From Ligilactobacillus salitolerans (GTDB lineage Bacteria > Bacillota > Bacilli > Lactobacillales > Lactobacillaceae), in assembly GCF_003864415.1 (NCBI RefSeq), contig NZ_BFFP01000011.1, positions 1-58,218 on the forward strand: a stretch of 58,218 nt of DNA, in the 5' to 3' direction. The position numbers and the translations under genes were made by a program. The notes under the pieces were generated by a model that saw nothing but the letters and a program-made list of their open reading frames with translations, had not been told where the DNA came from and did no database searches. Positions 1-11,356 of the stretch are shown here, in pieces (positions within the stretch are counted from its first letter, which is position 1; every line of letters begins with the position of its first letter).

Positions 1-30
1 TGTCTCTTTTTTTATAATAATACAAAAAAC

Positions 31-85
31 AAAAAAACTGGTACAGATAGTAAAATTTCTCTATCAGTACCAGATATTATAGAAC
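31..85 (-). terminator. Rho-independent terminator of the ABC importer operon; copy 1 of a duplicated element
   Basis: Arms CTGGTACAGATAG (38-50) and CTATCAGTACCAG (61-73) pair with one A-A mismatch. Read on the minus strand the hairpin is followed by a run of seven T, so it ends the operon whose last gene stops at 125. A near-identical copy with conserved flanks lies in the opposite orientation at 12290-12345. Confidence 0.8.
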
Positions 86-124
86 CGAAAAACTTGAGTA
101 TGGTTAGCATGATCGTTCTTCGAG

Positions 125-904
125 TTAGTCGACAAACATTTGCATGACTTGTTCTTGAGTCAGCTTGTCTTTTTCTTCTCCTCTAACATCAAGTGTGATC
201 TGGCCGGCGTGCAAGACGATCAGACGGTTGCCGTACCGCAAGGCATCTTCCATATGATGAGTGATCATCAGACAGGTTAAGTTTTGCTGGGTCACAGTTT
301 CAGCAGTTAATTGCATTAAGGAAGCACTGGTCTTAGGATCTAGGGCGGCGGTGTGTTCATCTAGCAATAAGATATCCGGCCGGTTTAAGGTCGCCATCAA
401 AAAGCTGAGTGTTTGCCGCTGACCGCCAGACAGGTTCTCTGTTGGAGTGTCCAAACGTTGTGCTAATCCGTTTCCCATCGAGTCAGCGAGTTGGGCAAAG
501 CGTTCCTTATTGGCACGTAATTTACGAAAACGCAATCCCCGTTTTTGCCCGCGTTTAGCTGCCAAAAGCAAGTTTTCAGCCACGGTCATTCGTGGGGCGG
601 TCCCCATTTTGGGATCTTGGAAAACCCGGCTGAGAAATTTAGTTCTTTTTTCTACGGATTCGTGACCGATGTCAGCACCGTTATGCAGGATCTGACCCTG
701 GTCAGGGAAAATCGAGCCGGCGATGGTGTTAAACAGAGTGGATTTACCTGCCCCGTTGGAACCGATGACCGTGATGAAGTCGCCAGGATGGATCTTTAGG
801 TTGAGTCCCCGCAAGATTTTGGCTTCATTCGGGGTTTTACGGTTCACAACAGTTGAAACATCCCGCAGTTCCAAGACTGGCTGAGTTGCTGTTTTAGTTG
901 TCAT
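125..904 (-). CDS. ABC transporter ATP-binding protein, TrpZ-like
   Basis: This is the ATPase of an importer whose other two subunits lie just upstream. Visible motifs are Walker A GSNGAGKST (about residues 48-56), the signature LSGGQRQ and Walker B ILLLDEH. The length of 259 aa is normal for the family. ATG 904 has an upstream GGAGTGG and overlaps the permease stop by 11 bp, which indicates translational coupling. Families with this binding-protein type (ABC_sub_bind, PF04392) are usually assigned to tryptophan or related aromatic compounds in Firmicutes. The substrate here is inferred from family only. It is the last gene of the operon and a terminator follows. Confidence 0.9.
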   Translation of the reverse strand: MTTKTATQPVLELRDVSTVVNRKTPNEAKILRGLNLKIHPGDFITVIGSNGAGKSTLFNTIAGSIFPDQGQILHNGADIGHESVEKRTKFLSRVFQDPKMGTAPRMTVAENLLLAAKRGQKRGLRFRKLRANKERFAQLADSMGNGLAQRLDTPTENLSGGQRQTLSFLMATLNRPDILLLDEHTAALDPKTSASLMQLTAETVTQQNLTCLMITHHMEDALRYGNRLIVLHAGQITLDVRGEEKDKLTQEQVMQMFVD

Positions 905-1796
905 TTAAGCCCACTCCTTTCTTCAAAGCACTGGTCAGGTTCAACGAAGTCCGCAAGTTTGGCAGCATCATGCAGAGTGCGAGGATGATGGCCGAAATCA
1001 GGTTCAAGTCATTAGTAGAGAACCCAAGCTGTAAGACCAGCAACAAGACAAAGCGGTAGATGATACTGCCCAAGGTCACAGCGATCAGGCGTTGGTTTAG
1101 CGTTAGTTCGCCAAAGACGACTTCACCGATGATGATCGAAGCTAATGCGACCACAATGATCCCGATCCCCATGTTTGCATCGGCATAGCCGTTACTCTGG
1201 GAGATCAGTGCTCCACAGAGTCCGACTAGGCCATTGGAGATGGTCAATCCCAGGATCGTCATCGCATCGGTGTTGATCCCCTGGGAACGAGCCATCATTT
1301 TATTGTCACCAGTAACGATAAAGGCTTGGCCTAATTCTGTTTCCAAGAACAAGGCAACGAGTGCGGTGACAACAATGATTGTCCCGCCGCCGATCAGAAC
1401 ACTGTCAAAGTATTTCGGCAAAGTTTGAAAGAAGGCGGCCGAGAAAAATGTTTTTTGCCCCAGCAAGGAAACATTGGAACCGCCCATGACCCGTAAATTA
1501 ATGGACAGGCAAGCTGTCATGACTAAGATCCCAGCTAGCAGGATCGGGATCTTTCCTTTAGTGTAAAGCAAGCCGGTGATCAGTCCGCCCAAGGCGCCGG
1601 CTAAAACTCCGGCACAAGTCGCAAGCAAGGGTGAAGCACCGTGAGTGATCGCTGCCACAGTGACCGCGGCTCCCAAAGGAAATGTTCCTTCAACGGTCAT
1701 GTCAGGAAAGTCTAAGATCCGGAAGTTTAAGAAGAGGGCAAGCCCTAAGATAGCCCATAATAATCCCTGTCCGATGCCTGATGTAATTAAACTCAT
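894..1796 (-). CDS. ABC transporter permease, TrpY-like (BPD_transp_2)
   Basis: A hydrophobic 300-aa protein with about eight to nine membrane segments, resembling the branched-chain/ribose permease superfamily (PF02653). It would form the membrane channel of the importer. Its ATG overlaps the stop of the upstream binding-protein gene by 4 bp, and its own end overlaps the ATPase gene, so the three genes form one translationally coupled operon. The family usually transports small amino-acid-like solutes. Nothing in this subunit fixes the substrate. Confidence 0.88.
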   Translation of the reverse strand: MSLITSGIGQGLLWAILGLALFLNFRILDFPDMTVEGTFPLGAAVTVAAITHGASPLLATCAGVLAGALGGLITGLLYTKGKIPILLAGILVMTACLSINLRVMGGSNVSLLGQKTFFSAAFFQTLPKYFDSVLIGGGTIIVVTALVALFLETELGQAFIVTGDNKMMARSQGINTDAMTILGLTISNGLVGLCGALISQSNGYADANMGIGIIVVALASIIIGEVVFGELTLNQRLIAVTLGSIIYRFVLLLVLQLGFSTNDLNLISAIILALCMMLPNLRTSLNLTSALKKGVGLNDN

Positions 1797-2797
1797 TTGA
1801 CCACCTTCCCATTTTTTTGTGCCTGTTCCATGATTTTCTCAGGAATCTGGAGATGCAGCTTTTTAACTTGTGCTTGATTGATCACGTATTTGCCTTTCAC
1901 AACGAACTCAACCGGATAGTTGGCAGGTTTTTTGCCTTGCAAAACTTTGGCTGCCATATGACCGGCTAAGCGGCCTAAATCGTGCTGGTCGATCGCATAT
2001 GCCGCGGTCCCGCCGTCTTTGACCATCGTGTCAGCGGCCGGGAAGACCGGCTTGTTAGCCTGGTTGGCGTTGTTGACCAAAGTCTTCATAGCCGAAGCAA
2101 CTCCGTTGTCTTGCGGAGCATAGATCGCATCAACTTGTCCCGCCATTCGCTGACTGATCTGCTGCATATCATTGGTGTTAGAGATCGTGTACATCTTCGG
2201 CTCTAGAACGGCTTTTTCGACGAGCCTTTTAAACTTCCGGGCGTTGCTTTGGCCGCCAGCATCAGATGAGGTGTAAATGATCCCGATCTTCTTGGCGTGG
2301 GGCATGATCTCTTGGATCACCTTGAGTTGTTTGGACAAAGGCGAGTCGCCGGAAGAGCCGGTGACGTTTCCGCCAGGGTGTTTTTCTGACTTGACCAGAC
2401 CGCTGCTGGCAGGGTCGGTGATCCCGGCTAGCATGACTGGTGTCGACTTGTCGGCGGCGTTGACTAAAGCCTGGGCCGCTGGGGTCGCGATCCCAAATAA
2501 GATGTCATCATGATCGGCTAACTGTTGGGCCATTGTTTTCAAATTGCTTTGGTCGCCCTGGGCATTTTGAAATTCAACTTTGATGTTCTTGCCGTTACGG
2601 TAGCCTTCTTCTTTCAGGCCGGTCAAAATTCCTTGGTGGATCTGGTCTAAAGCCGGATGGCTCATGATCTGCAAGATCCCGACTTTGATCACTTTTTGAG
2701 AGGCGAGGTTTTTATCGGCATTTTGAGCCGGCTGGGTAAAGAAAACGACTCCGAGAAAAATAATTAAGGCGCTGATAAACGCGGTGATTCGTTTCAT
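1793..2797 (-). CDS. ABC transporter substrate-binding protein, TrpX-like
   Basis: The protein has 334 aa and belongs to the ABC_sub_bind family (PF04392). I chose the ATG at 2797 (MKRITAF), not the longer frame from 2836, because AAGGAG lies 8-9 bases before it. The longer start would also sit inside the U-run of the leader terminator. The N-terminus has a signal segment (about residues 4-22), but I see no lipobox cysteine, so anchoring by an uncleaved signal is possible. It is the first gene of the operon, behind an attenuated leader RNA. The family usually binds tryptophan or similar ligands; the specificity here is not proven. Confidence 0.88.
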   Translation of the reverse strand: MKRITAFISALIIFLGVVFFTQPAQNADKNLASQKVIKVGILQIMSHPALDQIHQGILTGLKEEGYRNGKNIKVEFQNAQGDQSNLKTMAQQLADHDDILFGIATPAAQALVNAADKSTPVMLAGITDPASSGLVKSEKHPGGNVTGSSGDSPLSKQLKVIQEIMPHAKKIGIIYTSSDAGGQSNARKFKRLVEKAVLEPKMYTISNTNDMQQISQRMAGQVDAIYAPQDNGVASAMKTLVNNANQANKPVFPAADTMVKDGGTAAYAIDQHDLGRLAGHMAAKVLQGKKPANYPVEFVVKGKYVINQAQVKKLHLQIPEKIMEQAQKNGKVVK

Positions 2798-2837
2798 ATG
2801 GTGTTCACTCCTTGACTTGTCTGCAAATTTTTCCAAA

Positions 2838-2875
2838 AAAATAAGGGCAAACCAGCAGTTTCTGGTTTGCCCTAA
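2838..2875 (-). terminator. Leader terminator (attenuator) of the importer operon
   Basis: On the minus strand the 12-bp arms AGGGCAAACCAG and CTGGTTTGCCCT form a perfect stem, followed after TTA by seven T. It lies between the promoter at 3080-3108 and the first gene (2797), so it must be conditionally read through. Upstream GGCAAA segments at about 3004-3008 and 2958-2963 could pair with its 3' arm; that part is inference. Confidence 0.85.
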
Positions 2876-3073
2876 AGCAATTTAACCGAAGCCTGCTGTG
2901 TTGAGACCATGCAGACTTCTACAAACGAAAAAGCAGTCGGCACGGATACAAACTGTTTGCCAGATCGTATCCGTTAGTGAGGATCACGACCTTACGTGCC
3001 GGCTTTGCCAAGCCATATTCAAAGTGTGGTTAATTGACTTTCGCATGCTTTTTCATCCCTTCGTTTAATAATT
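2876..3073 (-). ncRNA. Structured leader RNA of the importer operon, riboswitch-like, class not recognised
   Basis: A transcript starting near 3073 would contain a closing stem GAAAAAGCA/TGCTTTTTC enclosing about 110 nt. Inside are a GGCTT/AAGCC hairpin, a CGGCACG/CGTGCCG stem and, within that, GGATAC/GTATCC. A strong intrinsic terminator follows. I found no GGTGGNACCGCG T-box sequence and could not match lysine, SAM, purine, TPP, FMN, THF or preQ1 consensus elements. The arrangement suggests a ligand-sensing attenuator. Confidence 0.6.
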
Positions 3074-3079
3074 GACCTA

Positions 3080-3108
3080 AGTATAGAAAACCAGTCTGTC
3101 GATGTCAA
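3080..3108 (-). promoter_or_regulatory. Promoter of the importer operon
   Basis: On the minus strand TTGACA (3103-3108) is separated by 17 bp from TATACT (3080-3085), close to a consensus vegetative promoter. It lies 280 bp upstream of the first gene and leaves room for the long leader. Confidence 0.85.
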
Positions 3109-3184
3109 CCCCCAAATTACAGGCTTTCTCCAAAAAGGTTAGGCCGCTAGCAGATTTTTCATATGCAAGTGCAGCCAAAAACAC

Positions 3185-3214
3185 TTGAGTTCACGGTAAA
3201 AATTGCTCTATACT
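3185..3214 (+). promoter_or_regulatory. Probable promoter of the aldo/keto reductase gene
   Basis: TTGAGT (3185-3190) and TATACT (3209-3214) are 18 bp apart, about 50 bp before the start codon. Confidence 0.6.
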
Positions 3215-3262
3215 TAGACTAACTACAACAGCTTTGTTTGGAAAAAAGGAGGAGCTCTAGAA

Positions 3263-4204
3263 ATGAAAGACATTAAAATCGGTGGAACAGATTTCACAGG
3301 TTCAGCCATTGTTTTGGGGATCATGCGGATGGACGCTTTAAGCGTCGATGATGCAGCTAAATTGCTTGAAACTGCTCATAGTGTTGGGATCAACTATATT
3401 GATTCGGCAGATATCTACGGGGCAGGCAAGGCAGAAGAGGTCTTTGGACAAGCACTTAAACGTTCTTCTTTAAGTGCAGCAGATTTTAAGATTCAATCCA
3501 AGGGCGGGATTTATCGGAACCCTGAGCAAGGACAAAAAATTACCCGCTACGATTTTTCTAAGCAGCACATTTTAGATTCAGTTGATGGGATCTTGCAGCG
3601 GATGGGAGTTGACCACCTAGATAGTTTCTTGCTTCATCGTCCGGATGCCTTGATGGATCCAGCAGAGGTCGCTTCAGCTTTTGACCAGCTGCAAAGTGCA
3701 GGTAAAGTACGTCACTTTGGGGTCTCCAACATGAACCCGGGACAAGTCGAATTGCTGCAAGCATCACTCAGCCAGAAACTGCTGGTCAACCAGCTGCAGT
3801 TTGGTGTCATGCATACCGGTCCGGTTGACTTTGGGATCCATACTAATATGACAGATGCACGCAGCCTCGACCATGACGGCGGGATCTTGGAGTATTCCCA
3901 GCTGCACCACATGACGATCCAAGCTTGGTCGCCATTCCAATACGGTCAGATCGAAGGGACCTTCATTGACAAACCTGAATTTCCAGAAGTTAATGCAGCT
4001 TTGCAACAATTAGCTGATAAATACGGTGTTTCTAAAAATGCGATCGGTGCAGCTTGGATCTTGCGCCATCCGGCTAAGATCCAAGTGATTGCCGGTACCA
4101 TGAACCCGGATCATTTAATTGATACAGCCGCAGGGACTGCTGTTGATTTGACGGCTCAGGAATGGTATGACGTTTATTTAGCCGCCGGCAATGATTTGCC
4201 TTAG
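3263..4204 (+). CDS. Aldo/keto reductase
   Basis: A 313-aa cytosolic TIM-barrel oxidoreductase of the aldo/keto reductase family, NAD(P)H dependent and resembling the YdhF-like group. Visible signatures are the N-terminal DSADIYGAGKAEEVFG with the catalytic Asp and Tyr, LLHRPD, and HFGVSNMN, followed by a C-terminal cofactor region around VIAGTMNPDHL. The ATG follows AAGGAGGAG with suitable spacing. It appears monocistronic between a minus-strand operon and a separate small gene. Members reduce carbonyl compounds; the natural substrate cannot be read from the sequence. Confidence 0.9.
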   Translation: MKDIKIGGTDFTGSAIVLGIMRMDALSVDDAAKLLETAHSVGINYIDSADIYGAGKAEEVFGQALKRSSLSAADFKIQSKGGIYRNPEQGQKITRYDFSKQHILDSVDGILQRMGVDHLDSFLLHRPDALMDPAEVASAFDQLQSAGKVRHFGVSNMNPGQVELLQASLSQKLLVNQLQFGVMHTGPVDFGIHTNMTDARSLDHDGGILEYSQLHHMTIQAWSPFQYGQIEGTFIDKPEFPEVNAALQQLADKYGVSKNAIGAAWILRHPAKIQVIAGTMNPDHLIDTAAGTAVDLTAQEWYDVYLAAGNDLP

Positions 4205-4365
4205 TGAAACAACCCGACACATTGGTGGATGAGCTTTTCGATTCAGAATAGGTGATTGCCTTTCCTTGAACCTTTCTGTCAGCCATGCTACACTAAATTA
4301 CGTAAGAAAGAGTAAATGGTTGTTTTCGAAAACGTGATTGTTTTCGGTGGAAGGGAGAGAAGACT

Positions 4366-4644
4366 ATGAACACGTATGCACAGATCGTTAATGGCAGTCA
4401 GTCTTATTTTGGTTTCTTGAACTTCAATTTTCAAGATGGGCAGATGAAAATCAGTGTTGCTCGCGGTGTTAAACCGGCTACGAAATGGACGGTTGATTTG
4501 GATGAAATTAGTGAGTTAAGTACTGATGAATACCTAGGAGCTAAGCGGATCGTCTTTTTTGTGGGCAACACAGAATATATTTTCTTGGCCACTGGGGTCG
4601 GTGTGACGGAATTCTTGGAAGATAACTTGTACGAGCAAGCATAA
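4366..4644 (+). CDS. Hypothetical protein, 92 aa
   Basis: I do not recognise a family. The protein is acidic, has no membrane segment and alternates short beta-like stretches (FGFLNFNF, RIVFFVGNTEYIFLA). This suggests a small beta-rich cytosolic fold, but that is inference. GGAAGGGAG precedes the ATG and a strong terminator follows, so it is very probably a real monocistronic gene. Neighbours give no clear functional hint. Confidence 0.7.
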   Translation: MNTYAQIVNGSQSYFGFLNFNFQDGQMKISVARGVKPATKWTVDLDEISELSTDEYLGAKRIVFFVGNTEYIFLATGVGVTEFLEDNLYEQA

Positions 4645-4667
4645 AAATTAAATAACAAACAACTAAT

Positions 4668-4716
4668 AAGCAGCACGTAATTTCCTGATTGAAGGGTAAT
4701 TGCGTGCTGCTTTTTT
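4668..4716 (+). terminator. Terminator after the 92-aa gene, probably bidirectional
   Basis: AAGCAGCACG and CGTGCTGCTT form the stem, with further AATT pairing, and six T follow. On the minus strand it can also serve the araC-type gene that ends at 4719. Its loop closely resembles that of the terminator at 13316-13363. Confidence 0.85.
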
Positions 4717-4718
4717 AT

Positions 4719-5522
4719 CTATTCATGACGATTTTTAAACCCATAGGGGGTCACTTTATTAGCCTGGCGAAAAATTTTGATAAAGTAGGAAACATCTTTA
4801 AAGCCGGTCAAGGCAGCGACATCTTGCACCTGTAATTCTGGAGCTTCGATCAATAACTCTTTTGCCTTGCGCAAACGAAAGTCAGTCAGGTATTGCTGCG
4901 GTGTTAAGCCGAAATATTCTTTGAAGATCTTAGTACCATATGAAACCGAAAAATTGGTGACTCTCTCTAAATCCTTGTTGGTGATGGTTTCAGAATAGTG
5001 GTGAGTGATGAATTCAGTGATTGGATAGATAACTTCCGTTTTAGAATACTGGCTGCTTTTAGTTGCTGTTTTATTGTTGAGCAGCATCAAGAATTGATAG
5101 ATCAAACCTGATTGTTTCAATGTTGCCGTGTAATCATCAGTCAGAAATGAATCTGCATTGTCTGGGATAAAATTATTGAGGGAAGCAGACATTTCAGGTA
5201 CCCAGACATATTGGGAGGCAAAGATAAAGTGAACTATTTCATCTGCCAAAGGTGCTCCAAATGTCAAAAAGGAAGTTTTCCATTCTTTAGTTCCAACTGG
5301 ATAATATTTATGTGCTACACCCGGAGACAATAAGAAACCTGCACCTTTTTTGAGTTTAAAGGTTTCATGTCCAACTTCAATGATCCCTTGGCCTTCCTGT
5401 GTCTGCAGCCAGTGGAAAAAAGGGTAGCCGTTGGGGCGGGATATTTCTGGTTGCGTCCAATCATAACCAATTGTTTCAGCTGACAAAGGTAAATCTTGAT
5501 TAATTCGTGTGATGATCCGCAT
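4719..5522 (-). CDS. AraC-family transcriptional regulator
   Basis: A 267-aa regulator with an N-terminal cupin-like sugar-binding half (PNGYPFFHWLQT, followed by a small beta domain) and a C-terminal pair of helix-turn-helix motifs (about residues 165-265, ending in the typical TGFKDVSYFIKIFRQ and TPYGFKN). I chose the ATG at 5522 because AGGAG lies at the right distance; a GTG three codons earlier overlaps the ribosome site. It is divergent from lacL, 182 bp away, so it most likely activates the lactose operon in response to a sugar. That role is inference from position and family. Confidence 0.88.
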   Translation of the reverse strand: MRIITRINQDLPLSAETIGYDWTQPEISRPNGYPFFHWLQTQEGQGIIEVGHETFKLKKGAGFLLSPGVAHKYYPVGTKEWKTSFLTFGAPLADEIVHFIFASQYVWVPEMSASLNNFIPDNADSFLTDDYTATLKQSGLIYQFLMLLNNKTATKSSQYSKTEVIYPITEFITHHYSETITNKDLERVTNFSVSYGTKIFKEYFGLTPQQYLTDFRLRKAKELLIEAPELQVQDVAALTGFKDVSYFIKIFRQANKVTPYGFKNRHE

Positions 5523-5567
5523 AAATGACACTCCTATTTACGGGCAATTTTCAGGCTGATCTGTCTT

Positions 5568-5620
5568 TGATAGTTTCATTATGCCTCTCTTAATAGGCAC
5601 AAGAAAAGGATAAACTGTCA
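5568..5620. promoter_or_regulatory. Candidate operator between araC-type gene and lacL
   Basis: TGATAGTTT (5568-5576) and AAACTGTCA (5612-5620) form an inverted pair with one mismatch. Between them lies a second small dyad, TGCCT/AGGCA. Placement in the divergent intergenic region makes it a candidate AraC-type binding site. Confidence 0.45.
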
Positions 5621-5629
5621 TATTTCTAA

Positions 5630-8546
<2,917 letters not shown>

Positions 8547-8601
8547 AGCAGGTAAGAGAATGATTTGTTGTTAGTGAATTTTACGAGGGAGATGTTTTAT
8601 T

Positions 8602-10527
8602 TTGGAAAAAATAAATAAAGCCCAAAAAAGAAGCTTTTGGTCGATTTTTAACTTTGGCGTTGGTAATATTGGCGGTTCGGCAGTCTATATGACCTTTGGC
8701 ACGTACTTGATGGTTTATGTGACTTCCGCAATGTTTACCGGAGTTGCCAAATCCGAGTCCGCCAAGTTGATTTCGATGATTACAACTTTGATCTTTGTGA
8801 TCCGGATCGTCGAAATTTTCATTGACCCAGTGATCGGCAGTATTGTTGATAATACTAATACTCGCTGGGGAAAATTTAAGCCGTGGCTGATTGGAGCAGG
8901 CTTAATTTCCAGCCTGTTGCTGATAGTTCTTTTTACTGGAATCTTTGGCTTATCCAGGGTCAATTCAACTTGGTTTGCGCTTTTATTTATTCCTACCTTC
9001 ATCTTGTTCGATATTTTCTATTCTTTTCGAGATGTTGCATACTGGGGCATGATCCCTGCTTTAACGGAAGATAGTCACAAACGTTCAATTTACACGGCTG
9101 CCGGGAATTTCAGCGGCTTCGGGCAAAATCTTGTGACTGTGATCATCGTCCCTGTTGTGACATACTTTACTTTTTTATCAACTGGCAAGCACAATGAAGG
9201 ACAGCCTGGCTGGACGGTATTTGCTGTGATGATCGCAGTCGTTGCCGTTATCTGCTCCTTTGCCGTTGGCTTCGGGACGCATGAAAAACAGAGCGTTTTG
9301 CGTCAAGGAGCGAAGAAAAAAGTCAGCCTCAAGGAAATGTTTTCTGCCTTGTTTCACAATGACCAGATGTTGTGGACGGCGATCCCATATTTAGTTTATG
9401 GTTTTGGAAATGCTGCTACAGCAGGATTAATGTTTTACATGTTCAAATATGTCATCGATCGTCCGGGTTTATTCTGGATCACTGGAGTCATTCCGATCGT
9501 GTCGGGCTTTATCACTAATCCTACCTATCCGCTCATCAACAAATGGTTTACCAGAAAGACAATTTATTCAGTCAGTATGGTTGCAATGATCATTGCTTAT
9601 TTAATACTGATCTTCTCACCAGACAACTTATTTATGCTGATTACTGCAATGATCTTATATTACGGGCCCCAAGGTTATATTTTTATGGCTGTGCTTTTGA
9701 CTTTAGAGGATTCAGTTGAATACGGCCAGTTGAAAAATGGTGTCAGAAATGAGACGGTTACGCTGTCGATCAGACCGATGTTAGACAAGCTTTCGAGTGC
9801 GCTTTCGAATGGGATCGTCGGTTGGGTTGCAGTTGCTGCCGGTATGACTGGTGGCGCAACTGCCGAATCGATCACACCGCATGGAATTGCGATCTTTAAA
9901 TTGTGGGCTTTCTGGGCAGGGCTGCTTTTACACGTTCTTGCACTAGTCATCTATTTGTTTAAAGTTAAAATCTCAGAAAAACGGCATGCTGAGATCGTAG
10001 ATGAACTGCAGCATAAAATCGCTGCTGAAGGCTTGGAAGAAACTGAGGATATTCGGCCCACGGAAAATGCTTCAATCGTTGCTGCTCCAACTAGTGGTAA
10101 AATAATCAATTTGGAGCAAGTTGTTGACGAGAAGGGCAACCAAGGCCTTCAAGGTCAAGGGTTAGCAATCGAGCCATTTGTAGGAGAGTTATATGCTCCA
10201 TTTGACGGTGAGGTCTCGTTTGTTTTCACAACCAAGCATGTCTTTGGCCTTCGTTCAGCAGATGGCTTGGCACTATTGGTCCACGTTGGGCTTGGCACTG
10301 CAAATATGCATGGCGCTAGTTTTGTGCCCCACGTTGAATCTGGACAAAAATTCAAACAAGGACAATTGCTGCTCGATTTTAACCGAGATGAGATCAGGCG
10401 GCAAGGCTATAAAGATACAGTGGTCGTTTTGCTGGTTCAAGGAGACAGGCTGCAAGACGTGCAGTTGACAGATGATAAAGAAATCAAATTGGGTGATGAA
10501 CTGTTGAGAGTTAATTTGAAAAAATAA
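8602..10527 (+). CDS. lacS: Lactose/galactoside permease with C-terminal EIIA domain (LacS type)
   Basis: A 641-aa transporter of the GPH (glycoside-pentoside-hexuronide) family. About twelve membrane segments occupy residues 1-460. A linker then leads to a PTS EIIA(Glc)-like domain with the phosphorylatable His in LLVHVGLGTANMHG (about residue 560). In LacS proteins HPr phosphorylates this domain and so adjusts lactose import or lactose/galactose exchange. The start is a TTG at 8602 with GAGGGAG upstream. A melibiose or raffinose carrier is possible, but the position behind lacLM favours lactose. Confidence 0.9.
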   Translation: MEKINKAQKRSFWSIFNFGVGNIGGSAVYMTFGTYLMVYVTSAMFTGVAKSESAKLISMITTLIFVIRIVEIFIDPVIGSIVDNTNTRWGKFKPWLIGAGLISSLLLIVLFTGIFGLSRVNSTWFALLFIPTFILFDIFYSFRDVAYWGMIPALTEDSHKRSIYTAAGNFSGFGQNLVTVIIVPVVTYFTFLSTGKHNEGQPGWTVFAVMIAVVAVICSFAVGFGTHEKQSVLRQGAKKKVSLKEMFSALFHNDQMLWTAIPYLVYGFGNAATAGLMFYMFKYVIDRPGLFWITGVIPIVSGFITNPTYPLINKWFTRKTIYSVSMVAMIIAYLILIFSPDNLFMLITAMILYYGPQGYIFMAVLLTLEDSVEYGQLKNGVRNETVTLSIRPMLDKLSSALSNGIVGWVAVAAGMTGGATAESITPHGIAIFKLWAFWAGLLLHVLALVIYLFKVKISEKRHAEIVDELQHKIAAEGLEETEDIRPTENASIVAAPTSGKIINLEQVVDEKGNQGLQGQGLAIEPFVGELYAPFDGEVSFVFTTKHVFGLRSADGLALLVHVGLGTANMHGASFVPHVESGQKFKQGQLLLDFNRDEIRRQGYKDTVVVLLVQGDRLQDVQLTDDKEIKLGDELLRVNLKK

Positions 10528-10540
10528 AGGGGTATTCCTT

Positions 10541-11149
10541 ATGGACAATTACAAAAGAAAGAAACAGTCGTTACCCTATCATTACGATGATCCTTCACTA
10601 ATGGGCAGGCAACAAGATTACCTGGAACTGCTTTATGACTTTAACCAAACCAGACCGCACGAACAACAAAAAAAGAATGATTTACAGCAGCAGATGTCTG
10701 CTCAGATTGGCGAAAATTGCCATATTGAAACTCCACTGCATGCCAACTGGGGGTGTCATAACGTTCATTTTGGCAAAGGAATCTACGTTAATTTCAACCT
10801 TTGCTTGGTCGATGATGCCGATATTTATGTTGGCGACCATTGTATGCTGGGACCTAACGTTGTTATTGCGACCTCTGGGCACCCGCTCCTTCCAATCCTG
10901 CGTGAGCATAATTATGTCTACAATTTTCCGGTTCATATTGGCAGAAATGTCTGGATCGGTTCGAGTGTCCAGATCCTGCCGGGGGTCACAATTGGCGATA
11001 ATTCAGTGATCGGTGCCGGCAGTGTTGTCACGCATGATATTAAGGCTAACATGGTTGCCTATGGTTCGCCGTGCGAAGAGGTGCGCCAGATCGGTGAAAA
11101 GGACCGCAAGTATTATTACAAGGACCATGAGTTAGATGTGTCTGAATAA
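10541..11149 (+). CDS. Sugar O-acetyltransferase, galactoside/maltose acetyltransferase type
   Basis: A 202-aa left-handed beta-helix acetyltransferase with hexapeptide repeats in its second half (for example VTIGDNSVIGAGSVVT) and the N-terminal Mac domain around LMGRQQDYLELLYDFNQTR. It transfers acetyl from acetyl-CoA to sugars. It starts 13 bp after lacS with AAAGGGG in front, so it is the fourth gene of the lac operon and comparable in position to lacA of other lac operons. The acceptor sugar is not determined. Confidence 0.88.
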   Translation: MDNYKRKKQSLPYHYDDPSLMGRQQDYLELLYDFNQTRPHEQQKKNDLQQQMSAQIGENCHIETPLHANWGCHNVHFGKGIYVNFNLCLVDDADIYVGDHCMLGPNVVIATSGHPLLPILREHNYVYNFPVHIGRNVWIGSSVQILPGVTIGDNSVIGAGSVVTHDIKANMVAYGSPCEEVRQIGEKDRKYYYKDHELDVSE

Positions 11150-11176
11150 AATCTCATTCACTGATCCTGAATGAAA

Positions 11177-11214
11177 CAGTATAACATTTTTGGTTGGCAA
11201 AAATGTTATGACTG
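11177..11214. other. Hairpin without U-run behind the lac operon
   Basis: ATAACATTTTT and AAAAATGTTAT pair perfectly around GGTTGGC, extended by CAGT/ACTG. No T-run follows, so it is not itself a typical terminator. It may be an mRNA-stabilising or processing hairpin. Confidence 0.5.
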
Positions 11215-11241
11215 TGGAGTTGCGACAGCTAGTTTGATTCA

Positions 11242-11285
11242 AATAGCCCGTGATTTACCGATTAGGGTGAATTGCGGCTATTTTT
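11242..11285 (+). terminator. Terminator of the lac operon
   Basis: AATAGCC (11242-11248) pairs with GGCTATT (11276-11282), with further inner pairs CG and ATT/AAT. Five T end the structure. Confidence 0.65.
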
Positions 11286-11356
11286 GCAGGCAATCGTTTT
11301 GCAAATCGCCGGCGTTGAACTAAACTGGAAACAAATTTGGAAACTAGGTGATCAGA

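Noticed and set aside
2876-3073. Tryptophan T-box leader
   Set aside because: No GGTGGNACCGCG sequence and no Stem I motifs were found, although the operon type would suggest it.
11177-11214. Terminator of the lac operon
   Set aside because: The stem is perfect but no U-run follows; the hairpin at 11242-11285 fits better.
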